Positions 24,474-33,083 of a stretch of DNA of 64,000 nt are shown in pieces (positions within the stretch are counted from its first letter, which is position 1; each line of letters opens with the position of its first letter). Both the position numbers and the translations under genes were made by a program. This DNA comes from an uncultured Salinicoccus sp. (GTDB taxonomy: Bacteria > Bacillota > Bacilli > Staphylococcales > Salinicoccaceae), in contig CANLWV010000005.1 of the NCBI GenBank assembly GCA_947494965.1, positions 62,001 to 126,000 on the forward strand. The letters are read 5' to 3'. The notes under the pieces are model-generated. The model was not told where the DNA came from. It made no database searches and was given only the letters and a program-made list of their open reading frames with translations.

Positions 24474-25352
24474 ATGGAATTGATCGATAAAAAGTCTATA
24501 GGAAAGAAATTGAATGGAAGGCTGATGCTCAACAAGGTGCTGAAGTACATCTTCCTACTGTGCACCCTGGTGGGACTGGTCGTTTTGGCAACTTTGCTGA
24601 TCGATACGATCATCGACGGGTGGAGCTACTTGACGGCTGACTTTTTCACGAACTTCAGCTCGAGCCGTCCTGAGAATGCAGGAATCAGAGGCGCACTTAT
24701 CGGTACATTATGGCTGATGGGCACTACAGCACCCATCGCAATCATCCTTTCTGTAGGTACAGCCCTTTATCTGGAAGAATATGCACCAAAAAATAAGCTT
24801 ACCGACTTCATAAAGATAAACATCTCGAATCTCGCTGGGGTACCATCGGTTGTGTTCGGTCTACTCGGCCTTACGCTGTTCGTCAGAATGGCCGGACTCG
24901 GGAATTCCGTCCTTGCGGCCGCACTGACGATGTCGCTTATGATCCTGCCCGTCATCGTTGTGGCTTCCCAAGAGGCCATCCGATCGGTTCCGTCCTCCAT
25001 ACGTGAAGCATCCATCGGCATGGGGGCGACAAAATGGCAGACGATTACCCGAATCATCCTGCCAGCCTCATTACCGGGGATCATCACCGGAATCATTTTG
25101 TCACTTTCCCGCGCAATCGGGGAGACGGCTCCCCTCGTCGTCATCGGCATACCGACGATTCTGCTGTTTACACCGACAAGTGTATTCGATACATTCTCAG
25201 CGCTGCCGATGCAGATATTCTCGTGGGTCAAAATGCCCAATCCAGAATTCCAGTCCATTACAGCGGCAGCGATACTCGTGCTTCTGTTCATCCTGTTCCT
25301 GATGAACTCCGTAGCAATTTATATAAGGAATAAATACTCTAAACGTTTTTAA
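24474..25352 (+). CDS. pstA: PstA, phosphate ABC transporter permease
   Basis: A 292-residue permease with six helices. GVPSVVFGLLGL corresponds to the pore segment of PstC, and REASIGMGATKWQTITRIILP is the EAA coupling loop that contacts PstB. It is the second half of the phosphate channel. The gene begins one base after pstC and is followed 15 bases later by pstB. Confidence 0.94.
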   Translation: MELIDKKSIGKKLNGRLMLNKVLKYIFLLCTLVGLVVLATLLIDTIIDGWSYLTADFFTNFSSSRPENAGIRGALIGTLWLMGTTAPIAIILSVGTALYLEEYAPKNKLTDFIKINISNLAGVPSVVFGLLGLTLFVRMAGLGNSVLAAALTMSLMILPVIVVASQEAIRSVPSSIREASIGMGATKWQTITRIILPASLPGIITGIILSLSRAIGETAPLVVIGIPTILLFTPTSVFDTFSALPMQIFSWVKMPNPEFQSITAAAILVLLFILFLMNSVAIYIRNKYSKRF

Positions 25353-25367
25353 TCTGGAGGCTTTAAT

Positions 25368-26219
25368 ATGACTTTGACAAAAGTAAAAGAGGAAAAAGAT
25401 ATTAAAATAATAGATGACCCGATGACCCGAGGTCGGCCTCGGGTCATCGAGCCGGTAGGGCAATCCCAGCCGGTCTTCCAGTCAAAGGACTTCAACCTGT
25501 GGTATGGGGATAACCATGCTCTGCAGAATATCGACCTTGACTTCAACAGGAATGAAATCTCCGCAATCATCGGTCCTTCCGGGTGCGGGAAATCCACTTT
25601 CATAAAAGCCCTGAACCGTATGGTGGAACTCGTGCCCATCGTGCGGACGGAAGGGGACATACTCTACAGGGATCAGAGCATCTTTGATAAATCATTGGCT
25701 GTGGAGGAGCTGCGCACAAAGGTGGGCATGGTATTCCAGAAGCCGAACCCATTCCCGAAATCCATCTACGACAATGTCGCATACGGTGCACGTGTTCATG
25801 GCATCCGCAACAGAAAGGTGCTGGATCAGGTGGTGGAAAAAAGCCTTAAGGGCGCGGCCATATGGGATGAAGTGAAGGACAGGCTGAGCGATAACGCCTA
25901 TGGACTTTCCGGCGGCCAGCAGCAGAGGATCTGCATCGCCCGCGCGTTGGCGATTGAACCGGATGTCATTCTGATGGATGAACCGACAAGTGCACTCGAC
26001 CCGATTTCCACAACCAAAATCGAAGATCTGATGCAGAAGCTGAAGAAGGACTACAGCATCATCATCGTGACACACAATATGCAGCAGGCAGCCAGAATAT
26101 CAGACCGCACGGCGTTCTTCTATCAGGGTCGTGTCATCGAGTATGCCCGGACGAACGTCATCTTCGAGAAACCGAGAGATCAGCGTACCGAAGACTATGT
26201 TTCCGGAAGGTTTGGATGA
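25368..26219 (+). CDS. pstB: PstB, phosphate ABC transporter ATPase
   Basis: A 283-residue ATPase. Walker A is GPSGCGKST (69-77), the Q loop is in [12 protein letters not shown], the signature is LSGGQQQR, and Walker B is [20 protein letters not shown]-like switch residues appear as [10 protein letters not shown]. It powers phosphate import through PstCA. The first 36 residues are a variable extension, as in the staphylococcal protein, which it resembles throughout. A perfect 12-base hairpin lies inside this extension (25421-25448). The site CTGGAGG precedes the ATG, and the stop overlaps the phoU start. Confidence 0.95.
   Translation: MTLTKVKEEKDIKIIDDPMTRGRPRVIEPVGQSQPVFQSKDFNLWYGDNHALQNIDLDFNRNEISAIIGPSGCGKSTFIKALNRMVELVPIVRTEGDILYRDQSIFDKSLAVEELRTKVGMVFQKPNPFPKSIYDNVAYGARVHGIRNRKVLDQVVEKSLKGAAIWDEVKDRLSDNAYGLSGGQQQRICIARALAIEPDVILMDEPTSALDPISTTKIEDLMQKLKKDYSIIIVTHNMQQAARISDRTAFFYQGRVIEYARTNVIFEKPRDQRTEDYVSGRFG
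25421..25448. repeat. Perfect inverted repeat inside the pstB coding region
   Basis: GATGACCCGAGG (25421-25432) and CCTCGGGTCATC (25437-25448) form a perfect 12-base GC-rich stem with a TCGG loop, about 55 bases into pstB. GATGACCC is also directly repeated at 25413. It lies in the variable N-terminal extension, where protein constraints are weak. Confidence 0.7.
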
Positions 26220-26860
26220 TGGCCTACCGTGAAAAGTTTTCCGATGAGATGGAAAGGCTCTATGACAATGTAAACGCACTCGGTCACGAGTGCTACGATC
26301 GGCTGAGGGGGAGTGCGGGAGTCCTTTCGAGCTCAAATACGGAGTATGGAAGAAAACTCGTGGCAGATGATTTCAGGATCAACAGGTTGGAAGAGGAGAT
26401 CAACACACAGGCCATAAACCTGATAACTACCCAACAGCCTGTGGCCACCGACCTCAGGCTCATCATCTCTAGCATCAAAGTGGCCGATGATCTCGAACGG
26501 ATCAGCGACAACATCAGCAACCTTGGAGAGGTGAGGAAGCGGGTACGCATTACGAATGAAAGGCTGCTGCTGCGTTTGTCCACGATGGAAAATCTCGCAC
26601 TGCTCATGCTAGCAGATGTAAAAACAGCCTATGACACAGAAAATGTTGAACTCTGCACTGAAATCATCATGCGGGATGAAGATATCGACGCACTCTTCGT
26701 CCAGATCACCACATCAGACATCTTTGAGGAGACTGATGCTTTCCTGACAGGCCAAAGCCAATTGTGTGCAAAATATCTGGAACGAATCGGAGATCACATA
26801 AAGAATATGGCGGAACATGTCTTCTATGTACTGACAGGAGACAAACATGAAAGCAGATGA
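26216..26860 (+). CDS. phoU: PhoU, phosphate signalling and transport regulator
   Basis: A 214-residue all-helical protein made of two three-helix bundles. The metal-binding E/DxxxD-type motifs appear as [12 protein letters not shown] in the first half and [15 protein letters not shown] in the second, the two family signatures. PhoU links the Pst transporter to PhoR and keeps the kinase quiet when phosphate is ample. The start overlaps the pstB stop. It is the last gene of the pst operon. Confidence 0.93.
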   Translation: MMAYREKFSDEMERLYDNVNALGHECYDRLRGSAGVLSSSNTEYGRKLVADDFRINRLEEEINTQAINLITTQQPVATDLRLIISSIKVADDLERISDNISNLGEVRKRVRITNERLLLRLSTMENLALLMLADVKTAYDTENVELCTEIIMRDEDIDALFVQITTSDIFEETDAFLTGQSQLCAKYLERIGDHIKNMAEHVFYVLTGDKHESR

Positions 26861-26892
26861 AATAGATCCTGGAATCCTCCAGGGTCTATTTC
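26859..26892 (+). terminator. Hairpin at the end of the pst operon
   Basis: GAAATAGATCCTGGA (26859-26873) pairs with TCCAGGGTCTATTTC (26878-26892), a 15-base stem with one G-T. The tail is not a clean T run. A second hairpin follows at 26958. Confidence 0.75.
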
Positions 26893-26957
26893 TATGCGAT
26901 AATTTCAGGTTATGGTTTTTCTTTGGTACACCGAATCTCTGCCTATCACAAAAAAAC

Positions 26958-27005
26958 TCCCTCCAGGTTTAAAGATGCGTTGTTTCATCTGTGAACCTGG
27001 AGGGA
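26958..27005. repeat. Dispersed hairpin, family A copy 2
   Basis: TCCCTCCAGGTT (26958-26969) pairs perfectly with AACCTGGAGGGA (26994-27005). A run of A (26951-26956) lies before the left arm, so on the minus strand the stem ends in T6, which suits a terminator for the pterin dehydratase gene. It shares its arm and the GATGC loop start with 17808. Confidence 0.7.
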
Positions 27006-27037
27006 TCTAGTTCCATTCTATCCAATTATTTTTTGAC

Positions 27038-27328
27038 TTATTTCATCTCATTTTCATACAGCCGGTAGATGTTCTCACACGCTTTACCGCCTTGGATGTC
27101 TTTTTCAGTAAGCTGTTTTCTGGAAAAAGTCGTCCATGACACGGTAACTGCGGTATGGTTGATCACAATTTTAGGATGGTGCTGGACACTTTCTGCATAG
27201 ATGCCAACCTTCTCGACAAATGAGATGGCATCCAAATAGCGGTCGAATTTGAAGGTGCGTTTGATCTTTTCGTCTTCGAGCGTCCAGTCATGCAGTTTTT
27301 CGATTTCGGCTTTAACATCAGTCATCAT
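27038..27328 (-). CDS. 4a-hydroxytetrahydrobiopterin dehydratase (PCD/DCoH family)
   Basis: A 96-residue protein with the PCD signature: a helix ending AESVQHHPKI, a strand with NHTAVTVSW, and the LTEKDIQ helix. The HHP and the later H-T...W pattern form the pterin-binding active site that dehydrates 4a-hydroxytetrahydrobiopterin in aromatic amino acid hydroxylation. No aromatic hydroxylase is nearby, so in this organism it may act on another pterin or in cofactor maintenance. The start follows a perfect AGGAGGCGTC site. It lies downstream of the oxidoreductase gene on the same strand, about 70 bases away. Confidence 0.88.
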   Translation of the reverse strand: MMTDVKAEIEKLHDWTLEDEKIKRTFKFDRYLDAISFVEKVGIYAESVQHHPKIVINHTAVTVSWTTFSRKQLTEKDIQGGKACENIYRLYENEMK

Positions 27329-27399
27329 GACGCCTCCTTATAGATAGTACTACAATGCATCTACCCTGGGAAGGGCGGTGACAACCATCGTTATACTGC

Positions 27400-28533
27400 T
27401 TACTGGTCTTTACGGGGCACCGGATAGAATCCTTTTTTGAGCTGCTGCCAAAGGGGTTCCGGCAAGTCGTGCTTGTCTGTTCTGTCCGGATCGAACACAT
27501 TTGTAATCTGATCTTCTTTGCCGTGTTCGATCTTATGGACGAATTCATGGTCAAGCAGGAGAACACGGCCGAGCCCAAGCAGATCGACGCGTCCGGTCTT
27601 GATTGCGTCTGCTGCCTGATCCGCTTCGAATATGGATCCGATGCCGATCAATGGCATACGGCCGTCTATCCATTCATGGAGCAGGTCAACGCGCTTCATC
27701 CCTTCATATTTACCCGTACGCACTGTGGAATGGACGTCGAATAATGAGACGTGGAGATAATCGAGAGGGCGGGTGACGAGCTTCTGGATCAGTTCTTTGG
27801 TGATTTCCATATCGATACCCGGGTCAGCCGGTTCTTCAGGTGAAAACCTGTAGCCGACGATGAAATCTTCATCTCCATGGTTTTTGGCTGACTGGACCAC
27901 TTCATCCACCACTGCGAGCGGGAAGCGGTAGCGGTCCTGGCCCCATTGGTCTGTCCGCCTATTGAAATGGGGGGACACGAACTGATGGATGATGTAGTGG
28001 TTTGCACCATGGATTTCGACACCATCGAAGCCAGCCTCTACAGCACGACGCGTCGCTTCGCCAAATGCTTTTATCGTCGACTCTATTTCATCCGGCGTGA
28101 TCTCCCGCGCATCGTGCGGTTCTTTCTCATTGAAGCTTTGCATGGTGATGGCGCTTGGTGCAGCCGAGTCGCCTTCTGGCGTCAATGCGGGTAAGGCCTG
28201 CGCACCACCATGGTGGATCTGCAGAATTGCCTTGGCGCCACCGGCCTTCATTGCTTCAACAAGGCGGGACATCCCTTCTACATCAGAGTCGCGGGCAATC
28301 GACGGTTGACCTGGGAATGCCTTGCCGAGGCCTGAGACGTTTGCTGCGGCTGTAAGCGCCAGACCGACATCTTTGGAGCGTTTACGGAGATATTCAATTT
28401 CAGCCTCGGATACTGTCCCATCCTCATTTGAAGAAATATGCGTCAGGGGTGCGAGGACAAATCTATTTCTGAGTGCAGTACCGTTTGGCAGTTGCACCGT
28501 TTCGAACAATGGTTCATATGCTTTGGTCATCAT
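27400..28533 (-). CDS. NADH:flavin oxidoreductase, old yellow enzyme family
   Basis: A 377-residue FMN-dependent TIM-barrel protein. It opens with LFETVQLPNGTALRNRFVLAP, the standard OYE start. QIHHGGAQA is the substrate-contact region, and GFDGVEIHGANHYIIHQF carries the conserved helix of the family. FSPHFNRRTDQWG-type residues and a late GLGRVLLLD FMN-phosphate region follow. OYE enzymes reduce activated C=C bonds or nitro compounds; the physiological substrate is unknown. It is divergent from the CHAD gene. Confidence 0.88.
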   Translation of the reverse strand: MMTKAYEPLFETVQLPNGTALRNRFVLAPLTHISSNEDGTVSEAEIEYLRKRSKDVGLALTAAANVSGLGKAFPGQPSIARDSDVEGMSRLVEAMKAGGAKAILQIHHGGAQALPALTPEGDSAAPSAITMQSFNEKEPHDAREITPDEIESTIKAFGEATRRAVEAGFDGVEIHGANHYIIHQFVSPHFNRRTDQWGQDRYRFPLAVVDEVVQSAKNHGDEDFIVGYRFSPEEPADPGIDMEITKELIQKLVTRPLDYLHVSLFDVHSTVRTGKYEGMKRVDLLHEWIDGRMPLIGIGSIFEADQAADAIKTGRVDLLGLGRVLLLDHEFVHKIEHGKEDQITNVFDPDRTDKHDLPEPLWQQLKKGFYPVPRKDQ

Positions 28534-28704
28534 ATAGGGTTCCTCCAGATTCTACTCTTTATTGCAACAAAACATACTATACAAGTCGAATTTATATTTA
28601 TCAATTCATCTGTTCAGTTGGCAGGGAGACTTCTCGATATGCAGTAATTATGTCGATAAAGGGTATAGTAGGGTGAAAAGCATGAGAGAAAGGGGAGGAA
28701 CAGA

Positions 28705-29478
28705 ATGGAAGCACTTCAGGAGATATTATATAAGCGGCTGAAGAAACTGAAGCAGGCGTATAGGGACTACGAAAATAATCCATATAATCCGGCATTGGTG
28801 CATGAATTGCGTGTGAACGCCAGAAAACTAAGGAGCATTGTCCATTTCCTCAAGCATGCGTTCGGTAAGAAGGAATATGATCTTATCAACCGCGAATTGA
28901 AGGCATTCGGAAAGACTTATGGGCGGCTTAGGGAACTCGATGTACTGACGGAAGTATGCAGTACAATCGCATTGAGGCAGCCGGACTTGAGCGACCATTA
29001 TTACGATATGTTCAAACATCTGCGGGAAGAACGCAATAGGGAGATGAAGCGGACGTTCAACAAAACGCACGTCGAAGCATTTAATAGAATGCTCGAATCC
29101 GTCGAGCAGGCAATCGATATGTTATCCATCGAAATGGATACAAGTCTTGAGGATTACATCACTGACAGGCTCAAAACGAAAAGGGCTGCGCTCGTCAAAG
29201 AATATGAAGAATTGGATATGACCGATTACAATGCAGTGCATGACGTCAGGAAGCGGGCGAAGAAGTTGAGATACTCTGCCCGTTATTTGAGGCCTTTGAC
29301 AGGGAAGAAGCATAAGAAGACCATTAAAAGGATGAAGAAAATCCAGAATGCGTTGGGCAACTACACGGATGCCCATGTAAACGCCGAACTACTCGACCAA
29401 CTGGGGGACAAAACGAAAAATGAGGAACTGCAGAAGCTGTTTGCTTATATGGGCAGGATAGAGAATCAGTCTAAATGA
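28705..29478 (+). CDS. CHAD-domain protein (conserved histidine alpha-helical domain)
   Basis: A 257-residue, very basic helical protein. The two halves each carry a CHAD signature helix with a conserved histidine and a run of basic residues: LVHELRVNARKLRS near residue 32 and AVHDVRKRAKKLRYSARYL near residue 175. CHAD domains bind inorganic polyphosphate through these basic helices. No CYTH triphosphatase domain is fused. The gene lies 1.8 kb from the pst-phoU locus, which may be meaningful but is not proof of co-regulation, since no PhoP box was seen. The AGGGGAGG site precedes the ATG. A strong terminator follows. Confidence 0.85.
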   Translation: MEALQEILYKRLKKLKQAYRDYENNPYNPALVHELRVNARKLRSIVHFLKHAFGKKEYDLINRELKAFGKTYGRLRELDVLTEVCSTIALRQPDLSDHYYDMFKHLREERNREMKRTFNKTHVEAFNRMLESVEQAIDMLSIEMDTSLEDYITDRLKTKRAALVKEYEELDMTDYNAVHDVRKRAKKLRYSARYLRPLTGKKHKKTIKRMKKIQNALGNYTDAHVNAELLDQLGDKTKNEELQKLFAYMGRIENQSK

Positions 29479-29506
29479 CTTTAGAGAGAGCCAATTGTGC
29501 AGTCAA

Positions 29507-29552
29507 AAAGTAAAGCGGGGATTCCGAACATCGGATTCCCCGCTTTACTTTA
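29507..29552. terminator. Bidirectional terminator between convergent genes
   Basis: AAAGTAAAGCGGGGATTCCGA pairs with TCGGATTCCCCGCTTTACTT with a single internal mismatch. It ends the CHAD gene and the small gene at 29550. Confidence 0.88.
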
Positions 29553-29813
29553 TTGCTGCTTCTTAGACGCTTCTTCACGCAGTTCATTATAGTACAGCAC
29601 GCTTGTCATCGCGCCCTCGTCGACCATGTTGGCATCATGTTCTTCGTCTGGCTTGCCCAACTGGATCATATAAGGGTCATCCGTCCAGGTACTGGCCTTC
29701 TTGATGACCTTGTCTACACCGCGTTTGACCGTTTTCTGGTTTTCTTCCTTCGATAGATAGGCAGCTCCTGCCAGAATCCCCGCTGCACCAATCAACTTTG
29801 TAACTTTCCCCAT
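29550..29813 (-). CDS. Small hypothetical protein with N-terminal hydrophobic segment
   Basis: An 87-residue protein. Residues 1-20 (MGKVTKLIGAAGILAGAAYL) form one short hydrophobic helix, followed by a basic stretch (KTVKRGVDKVIKKA) and an acidic, soluble tail with MIQLGKPDEEHD. It could be a membrane-anchored protein with a short cytoplasmic or surface tail. I do not recognise the family. The ATG at 29813 is chosen because GGAAAGGAAGG lies directly upstream; a longer frame to 29858 lacks a site. Confidence 0.65.
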   Translation of the reverse strand: MGKVTKLIGAAGILAGAAYLSKEENQKTVKRGVDKVIKKASTWTDDPYMIQLGKPDEEHDANMVDEGAMTSVLYYNELREEASKKQQ

Positions 29814-29975
29814 GAAATATCCTTCCTTTCCATTTGAGAAAATGACGGTACTTCTCATCCAATATTTGTTACCTCTATTATCTCATAATTGTCTGTAAAA
29901 TGGAAATATAGAGAATATTTTTTGATGTGTCGACAACTACAACAATGATTATGCATAGAATGGGATGGTAAAAAG

Positions 29976-30004
29976 TTACAATCAGGTCTCAGTTTCGATA
30001 TAAT
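29976..30004 (+). promoter_or_regulatory. Promoter of the small gene at 30043
   Basis: TTACAA (29976-29981) and a perfect TATAAT (29999-30004) are separated by 17 bases. The gene starts about 38 bases further on. Confidence 0.75.
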
Positions 30005-30042
30005 GTAGGTGAGGCATACAATATATCGGGAGGGATCCGTTT

Positions 30043-30267
30043 ATGAAAGAATGGCTGACAACCTTAAAGACAGACACACCGCAGCAGGGATTCGATCTGG
30101 CAGTGAAGTTGGCACGTAAGGGCGTAGGGCTGACGCAGCCCGATGCGGCAGTGCGCAAAAAACTGCGGCGGCACTACGCAGAAAATGCAGACAGTCTCAC
30201 AATGGCGTCCCAGGTGATTGCGATCCATTACCAGACGATTGCTGCTGCCAATGATTATTGGAAATGA
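30043..30267 (+). CDS. Small hypothetical protein, 74 residues
   Basis: A compact monocistronic unit with promoter (29976-30004), GGGAGGGA ribosome site, ATG and terminator. The product is soluble and probably helical, starting KEWLTTLKTDTPQQGF and ending HYQTIAAANDYWK, with a basic centre (AVRKKLRRHY). There is no signal or membrane segment. I do not recognise the family. Confidence 0.7.
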   Translation: MKEWLTTLKTDTPQQGFDLAVKLARKGVGLTQPDAAVRKKLRRHYAENADSLTMASQVIAIHYQTIAAANDYWK

Positions 30268-30281
30268 GCGTAGAAGAGTCT

Positions 30282-30313
30282 AAAAGGCGCATACATCGTA
30301 TGCGCCTTTTAAG
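30282..30313. terminator. Bidirectional terminator
   Basis: AAAAGGCGCATA (30282-30293) pairs with TATGCGCCTTTT (30299-30310). It separates the small gene from the convergent patatin gene. Confidence 0.85.
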
Positions 30314-30321
30314 AGGTCGTA

Positions 30322-31212
30322 CTATGTCGTTTTACCTTGAGCACCCTGAGTCTGGGTGGATGAAGTGGGCCTGAGAAAAGAGCGGAGTGCATCGTAATGG
30401 GTTTTGGCATCTTCCCAGCCTAGTTGATAAAGGGCTTCAAGCCGTTCTTTCTTCCGTTCTGCACGTCCGACCTTCAAATCCACTGAAGGGCTGAGGATGA
30501 AAGCTGCACCATTCTTCTCCTGTCTGTGTACATAGTGGAGTGATTCATTATAGAAGCGGTAGCGGGTGGCAAGCCTGTCGTTGATTGCCGGATGGTTTTT
30601 GTATTTAATGAGCTTCGATATCCGGCCGGGCTTTTTATAGTACCCTCGTGGCTTGGTCAAGATGACGACATTTTTATGGAAACCATCATTTTCCGACTTT
30701 TTGATCGGAATCGAATCGGAGATGCCGCCGTCCAGCAGTTCCCGCTCTTCAAACTCTACACTCGAAGCGACGAAGGGCAGAGAACTGGAAGCCCTAAGAA
30801 GTGTCGCGATGGATGTGGCGTCGTAATCCCTTTTCTTGAAGTAGGCAGGTTCCCCCGTCTCACAATCGGTGGCGACGATGACGAACTCCTCCGACTCCTC
30901 CAGCAATGTATCCACATCGAATGGGACAAGTGTATTGGGTATTTCATCGAATATGAAATCCATGCCGAACAGCTCACGCTTTTTAATGTAGTTCGATAAG
31001 GACATGTAGCGTTTGTCGTCCATATAGTCCAAATTCACTTTGCGGTTGCGGTCCTTCTGGCGCGCCAGATAGGAGGCGCCCATACAAGCCCCTGCAGAAA
31101 CCCCTATGACATAAGGAAAGTAGAGCCCTCGACTCATGAAATATTCCAACACTCCAGCCGTATATAATCCACGCATACCGCCACCTTCAAGCACCAATCC
31201 TGTATCCGTCAT
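30322..31212 (-). CDS. Patatin-like phospholipase
   Basis: A 296-residue protein with the patatin catalytic dyad. The oxyanion loop GGGMRG is at residues 10-15, the nucleophile S39 is in GVSAG (37-41), and D161 is in the DGG motif. The sequence fits the bacterial RssA/YjjU-type group of cytoplasmic acyl hydrolases. The C-terminus is low complexity (PTSSTQTQGAQGKTT). No secretion signal is visible. The natural substrate is unknown. It is a single-gene unit with a GGGGGGTCAC site upstream. Confidence 0.87.
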   Translation of the reverse strand: MTDTGLVLEGGGMRGLYTAGVLEYFMSRGLYFPYVIGVSAGACMGASYLARQKDRNRKVNLDYMDDKRYMSLSNYIKKRELFGMDFIFDEIPNTLVPFDVDTLLEESEEFVIVATDCETGEPAYFKKRDYDATSIATLLRASSSLPFVASSVEFEERELLDGGISDSIPIKKSENDGFHKNVVILTKPRGYYKKPGRISKLIKYKNHPAINDRLATRYRFYNESLHYVHRQEKNGAAFILSPSVDLKVGRAERKKERLEALYQLGWEDAKTHYDALRSFLRPTSSTQTQGAQGKTT

Positions 31213-31352
31213 AAAAGTGACCCCCCTATTTATTAAATGATTTAAGCATATAATAAGCCATTCTATCAGATATCAGCGTCCCATGTAAGAGGCCAGGATG
31301 GTGAGGGTGTAATATGATACACTTGAATGACTACGAATATGGAGGGTCTGGT

Positions 31353-31574
31353 ATGCGTGAATGGAACATAACAGCAATCGTACTCGGGCTGACTTGGGTG
31401 ATTACATCCTATTCAGTGATTCGAATAATACTTGCCTCCTCGCCGGATGCATTTCCCGTGGCCTTTATAGTGACGATCATAATCCTTCCACCCATTCTGA
31501 TAAGAGTGCTATTCGAGAGTGTACTTAAATATGATTTTTTCAATAAGGATTACAAGTCAGGCAGGAAGAAGTAG
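31353..31574 (+). CDS. Small membrane protein with two helices
   Basis: A 73-residue protein with helices at about residues 4-24 (ITAIVLGLTWVITSYSVI) and 31-54 (FPVAFIVTIIILPPILIRVLF), followed by a basic tail ending SGRKK. The ATG at 31353 has GGAGGG six to eight bases upstream; the upstream in-frame ATG at 31314 has none. The family is not recognised. Confidence 0.65.
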   Translation: MREWNITAIVLGLTWVITSYSVIRIILASSPDAFPVAFIVTIIILPPILIRVLFESVLKYDFFNKDYKSGRKK

Positions 31575-31723
31575 GCCGGTGACTTCCCATGGTTCCATTT
31601 ATTTTTATTGCATATGAAAAAACGTTTCAATGATAGATGCATGGGTATATTTTGAATGAGTCCAGCATATATGGAAATATCCATATCGCAGTACTCACAA
31701 ATTGTAACGAGGAGGAATGGAAA

Positions 31724-32695
31724 ATGCGTAAGATTGAAGCACTCCCTACAGAACAAGATGTAAAACAGAGACTTGATGAACTTAAAGCAGAAGGCGTCGC
31801 AGAGGATGACATTACACTCGTCTCCAACCGCGACCTGCAAGCTGGAGGTGCATTTAGTGCCTATTCCGGCGTCAATATCAAACATTCTACAGGCAGTACT
31901 TGGGACAAAGTGATGTCATTCTTCACCGGAGATGATCCTGAAGATCAGACGCTCAACAGCATGAACCTGTCCTCGGAAGAAGAACGTGAATACCGAAATG
32001 CATTGGATGCAGATAAAATTCTGCTCCATGTATCAGATGAAGGCAGTAGAAACGATACAGCTCAAAGTGACATGAATAGAAATGATGCAGCTTACGGCAG
32101 CGGCACTATAGGCGCTGCGGGAGCAGGTCACACACCTGGTGTCGACCGCGAAGACGATAACCTGGGCGACAAGCCTGGTGCCGGATTCGATGCAGACCGC
32201 AAAGACCGGAATCATGACGATGAAGCCACGATGGAATTGCGTGAAGAACGTCTCAATGTTGAAAAAGATAATGTACAAACAGGTGAAGTCAACGTAGATA
32301 AACATGTTGAAACTGAACGTCAGGAATTCGAAGTGCCTGTTGAACGCGAAGAAGTGACGGTTGAAAGACGTAAAGTGGATGATGAGCGTCCAGCTGATGG
32401 TGACTTCACAGACAGCGATGAATCGATCCGTGTGCCGGTCAATGAAGAACGCGTCAATGTCGATAAAGAGAGCGTCGTATCCGAAGAAGTCGTCATCAAG
32501 AAAGATAAAGTCAAAGATACTGAACATGTGTCCGAAGATGTACGCCATGAAGATGTCGACATCCAGGAAGACACAGAAGACCGCGGCTTGGATAAGGATC
32601 GCGGCTTTGATAAAGACCTGGACAGAGATAGAGCAGATGGAAGACAGTCTGATTTTGACTACGATGACAACAAAGGAAGAAACGACAGAATATAA
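31724..32695 (+). CDS. YsnF/AvaK-type stress protein with DUF2382 domain
   Basis: A 323-residue, strongly charged protein. The N-terminal 100 residues resemble general stress protein 17M-like domains (VKQRLDELKAEGVAEDDITLVS), and a Gly/Asp-rich linker follows. A DUF2382 region spans about residues 165-290, built of repeated LREERLNVEK, VPVEREEVTVERR and VNEERVNVDKE units. The tail is rich in Asp and Arg. DUF2382 proteins are typically induced by stress; their biochemical role is unknown. The start at 31724 follows a CGAGGAGG site. A terminator closes the unit. Confidence 0.83.
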   Translation: MRKIEALPTEQDVKQRLDELKAEGVAEDDITLVSNRDLQAGGAFSAYSGVNIKHSTGSTWDKVMSFFTGDDPEDQTLNSMNLSSEEEREYRNALDADKILLHVSDEGSRNDTAQSDMNRNDAAYGSGTIGAAGAGHTPGVDREDDNLGDKPGAGFDADRKDRNHDDEATMELREERLNVEKDNVQTGEVNVDKHVETERQEFEVPVEREEVTVERRKVDDERPADGDFTDSDESIRVPVNEERVNVDKESVVSEEVVIKKDKVKDTEHVSEDVRHEDVDIQEDTEDRGLDKDRGFDKDLDRDRADGRQSDFDYDDNKGRNDRI

Positions 32696-32701
32696 TAAGA
32701 G

Positions 32702-32744
32702 AAACCACGGCCCTGGGGCACTGCTCTAGGGCCGCGGTTTTTGT
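32702..32744 (+). terminator. Terminator of the DUF2382 gene
   Basis: AAACCACGGCCCT pairs with AGGGCCGCGGTTT with one mismatch, followed by a T5 run. Confidence 0.85.
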
Positions 32745-32941
32745 ATGAGGCAGTGAATATACTTATATTCCGTAAGATGAGGGCGCCCCTGCCGGTGCAA
32801 ATTCCGCTATAGAGTCAAATCACCACAGTCGTGGGTCTTTCAACATACAGTTAACGATTGATTGTTTGTGTAAGGACATTTAAGCTTAAAATGTGTGGTG
32901 ACTGAACTTTATATCAATTACGTTCAAAGGGGGAGGGTTTT
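32745..32941. other. Leader region upstream of the small TTG gene and opine dehydrogenase
   Basis: About 200 bases without a gene. A G/C-rich patch (GGGCGCCCCTGCCGG near 32780) and a short CCACAGTCGTGG-like element suggest RNA structure, but they do not match a riboswitch that I recognise. Confidence 0.3.
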
Positions 32942-33031
32942 TTGAAAATATTAAAATTAGTTTTGACGTTCATTTTGGGAATGCCTATTGCATTTATTTT
33001 TATTGTATTATTCGGTAACCCGATGGTGTAG
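32942..33031 (+). CDS. Very small hydrophobic protein, 29 residues, TTG start
   Basis: A strong AAAGGGGGAGGG site is followed by TTG at 32942 and 29 codons. The peptide begins KILKLVLTFILGMP and ends FGNPMV, a single membrane helix with a basic N-terminus. The strong site is not explained by anything else, which supports a real gene. It is 52 bases upstream of the opine dehydrogenase and may be part of that operon. Family and role are unknown. Confidence 0.5.
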   Translation: MKILKLVLTFILGMPIAFIFIVLFGNPMV

Positions 33032-33083
33032 GGCACTAAAATGAGAAGATCATGGATATTTTGAAGAAAGGAATGGGGATATC

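Noticed and set aside
32760-32860. Possible riboswitch upstream of the opine dehydrogenase operon
   Set aside because: The G/C-rich patch does not match the core of any riboswitch class I can recognise, and no terminator or sequestering hairpin is evident.
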